Of a DNA stretch of 6,105 nt, positions 5,645-6,105 are shown one piece after another. The first letter of the stretch is position 1. Every line of letters starts with the position of its first letter. Source of the stretch: an uncultured Alphaproteobacteria bacterium (lineage in GTDB: Bacteria > Pseudomonadota > Alphaproteobacteria > Rhizobiales > Pleomorphomonadaceae); NCBI GenBank assembly GCA_937900425.1, contig CALCDT010000124.1, positions 1-6,105 on the forward strand. The letters run 5' to 3'. Position numbers and translations under genes: made by a program. Under the pieces are notes generated by a model. That model was given only the letters and a program-made list of their open reading frames with translations. It made no database searches and had not been told where the DNA came from.

Positions 5645-5855
5645 GGACGCACGGGCTCCTCGACGGGTTCGCCGTGACGCATTTACACGAGGCGGCGGGA
5701 AGGGCAACTGTCGCCCCGCCGCGACGTTGCTCCGCCACGCCGGGCGGGGCTCCCTCCCACCACGAGACCCTCGCACGCCGGGGCGGCATCAGGCGCCCCG
5801 AGAGACCGCCACGCCGGGCCGGCCGGCGACGCACCAAGAGGAACGCGATCCCGCG
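5645..5855. other. Divergent intergenic region between hydrolase and cobD, with repeats and stems
   Basis: This 211-nt region must hold the promoters of both flanking genes, but I cannot pick a convincing -35/-10 pair in it. It contains three copies of CACGCCGGG (5736-5744, 5774-5782, 5810-5818), two of them within the identical 14-mer CCGCCACGCCGGGC (5732-5745 and 5806-5819). It can form an 8-bp stem GCCCCGCC/GGCGGGGC (5713-5720 with 5743-5750) and a 7-bp stem CGGGGCG/CGCCCCG (5779-5785 with 5794-5800, 8-nt loop). Confidence 0.5.
5732..5819 (+). repeat. Three near-regularly spaced CACGCCGGG direct repeats upstream of cobD
   Basis: The 9-mer occurs at 5736, 5774 and 5810, with start-to-start distances of 38 and 36 nt. 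The outer copies share the 14-mer CCGCCACGCCGGGC. All are in the same orientation, and the last ends 37 nt before the cobD ATG. The pattern could be an operator, but GC-rich background makes chance repetition easier. Confidence 0.5.
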
Positions 5856-6105
5856 ATGGCTCCGCTCGACCCCGCCGCCCTGCCGCTCTTCGCGCTGTTT
5901 CCCCTCGTCGCCCTCGCCGCTCTCGCGGTCGAGGCGCTCGCCGGCTATCCCGGCGGCCTCTATCGCCGGATCGGCCATCCGGTGACGTGGATCGGCGCGC
6001 TGATCACCCTCCTCGACCGCCGGCTCAACAGGGAGACGGACGCCCCTGGGCGGCGCCGTGCCGCCGGCGTCGCCGCGCTCGTCGCCCTCCTCGCGGCCGC
6101 CGGCC
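5856..6105 (+). CDS. cobD: Adenosylcobinamide-phosphate synthase CobD/CbiB (N-terminal part, cut by window end)
   Basis: CobD/CbiB is an inner-membrane enzyme that joins the aminopropanol (or its phosphate) to adenosylcobyric acid, giving adenosylcobinamide (phosphate) late in coenzyme B12 synthesis. Only 83 of the usual 300-330 residues are present. A hydrophobic helix (about 8-30, LPLFALFPLVALAALAVEAL) leads into the family signature YRRIGHPVTWIGALITLLDRRLN (36-58), which is diagnostic, and a second hydrophobic stretch begins at about residue 70. The ATG at 5856 is taken because translation from it gives the expected N-terminus; GAGGAA at 5838-5843 lies 12 nt upstream, rather far. Further cob genes might follow beyond the window. 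I searched by eye for a cobalamin riboswitch upstream and did not find a convincing one. Confidence 0.93.
   Translation, partial: MAPLDPAALPLFALFPLVALAALAVEALAGYPGGLYRRIGHPVTWIGALITLLDRRLNRETDAPGRRRAAGVAALVALLAAAG

Noticed and set aside
5698..5818. Possible cobalamin riboswitch upstream of cobD (GGCAACTGT at 5703-5711 and GAGAGACCGCC at 5800-5810 look faintly similar to riboswitch boxes)
   Set aside because: The AGGGAA box, the CCGCAACTG context, a GCCACTG box and the usual 3' conserved block are not present in order. A covariance search with RF00174 would settle it; a significant hit would reverse this.
4578..5978. Long minus-strand open frame (466 codons) overlapping the hydrolase and reaching into the cobD start
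   Set aside because: The translation is an Arg/Pro/Gly-rich shadow in a different frame from the hydrolase, whose motifs are clear.

Overview
The window looks like chromosomal housekeeping DNA from a high-GC alphaproteobacterium, probably order Hyphomicrobiales (Rhizobiales). The base composition is strongly G+C-rich (about 70% by eye). The type I GAPDH, the cysteine-free bL31, the 69-residue cold-shock protein, the ExoD-family membrane protein and the aerobic-type CobD are all of kinds I know from that group. The genus cannot be fixed from the sequence alone.

Layout from left to right. (1) Positions 1-2301 on the + strand carry a glycolytic/gluconeogenic block: the C-terminal half of gap, a 195-aa gene of the putative glycolipid-binding family (PF06475/DUF1089 type), and complete pgk. 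The genes are packed with a 10-nt gap and then a 4-nt ATGA overlap, so they are very likely co-transcribed and the last two translationally coupled. A perfect 13-bp inverted repeat lies 38 nt after pgk. (2) Positions 2550-3254 (+) encode an ExoD-family membrane protein. (3) A convergent, structure-rich gap at 3255-3456 is followed by minus-strand genes: a 77-aa basic hypothetical protein, a cold-shock protein (cspA type) and rpmE (bL31), each with a visible Shine-Dalgarno. Stem-loop terminators separate the transcripts: a probably bidirectional hairpin at 3723-3750 between the csp and the small gene, and a classical hairpin plus T-run after rpmE at 4299-4328. (4) Further right on the minus strand is a stand-alone alpha/beta hydrolase resembling the catalytic-fold part of the acetoin dehydrogenase E2 subunit (AcoC), starting at a GTG. 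(5) Divergent from it, and cut by the window end, is the start of cobD/cbiB, the adenosylcobinamide-phosphate synthase of cobalamin biosynthesis.

The gap-pgk block catalyses consecutive steps of lower glycolysis/gluconeogenesis. The csp and rpmE genes serve RNA chaperoning and translation; both seem to have long, foldable 5' leaders (about 130 and 165 nt if the promoter guesses are right), which would suit post-transcriptional control. The hydrolase, ExoD-like protein and CobD have no evident functional link to one another.

I found no mobile element, CRISPR array, toxin-antitoxin pair, tRNA, rRNA or phage gene, and no evidence of an undescribed multi-gene system. The items most worth a second look are the glycolipid-binding-family gene wedged between gap and pgk, the perfect palindrome after pgk, the csp leader hairpin that places its Shine-Dalgarno in the loop, the structured rpmE leader, and a set of three near-regularly spaced 9-mers upstream of cobD.
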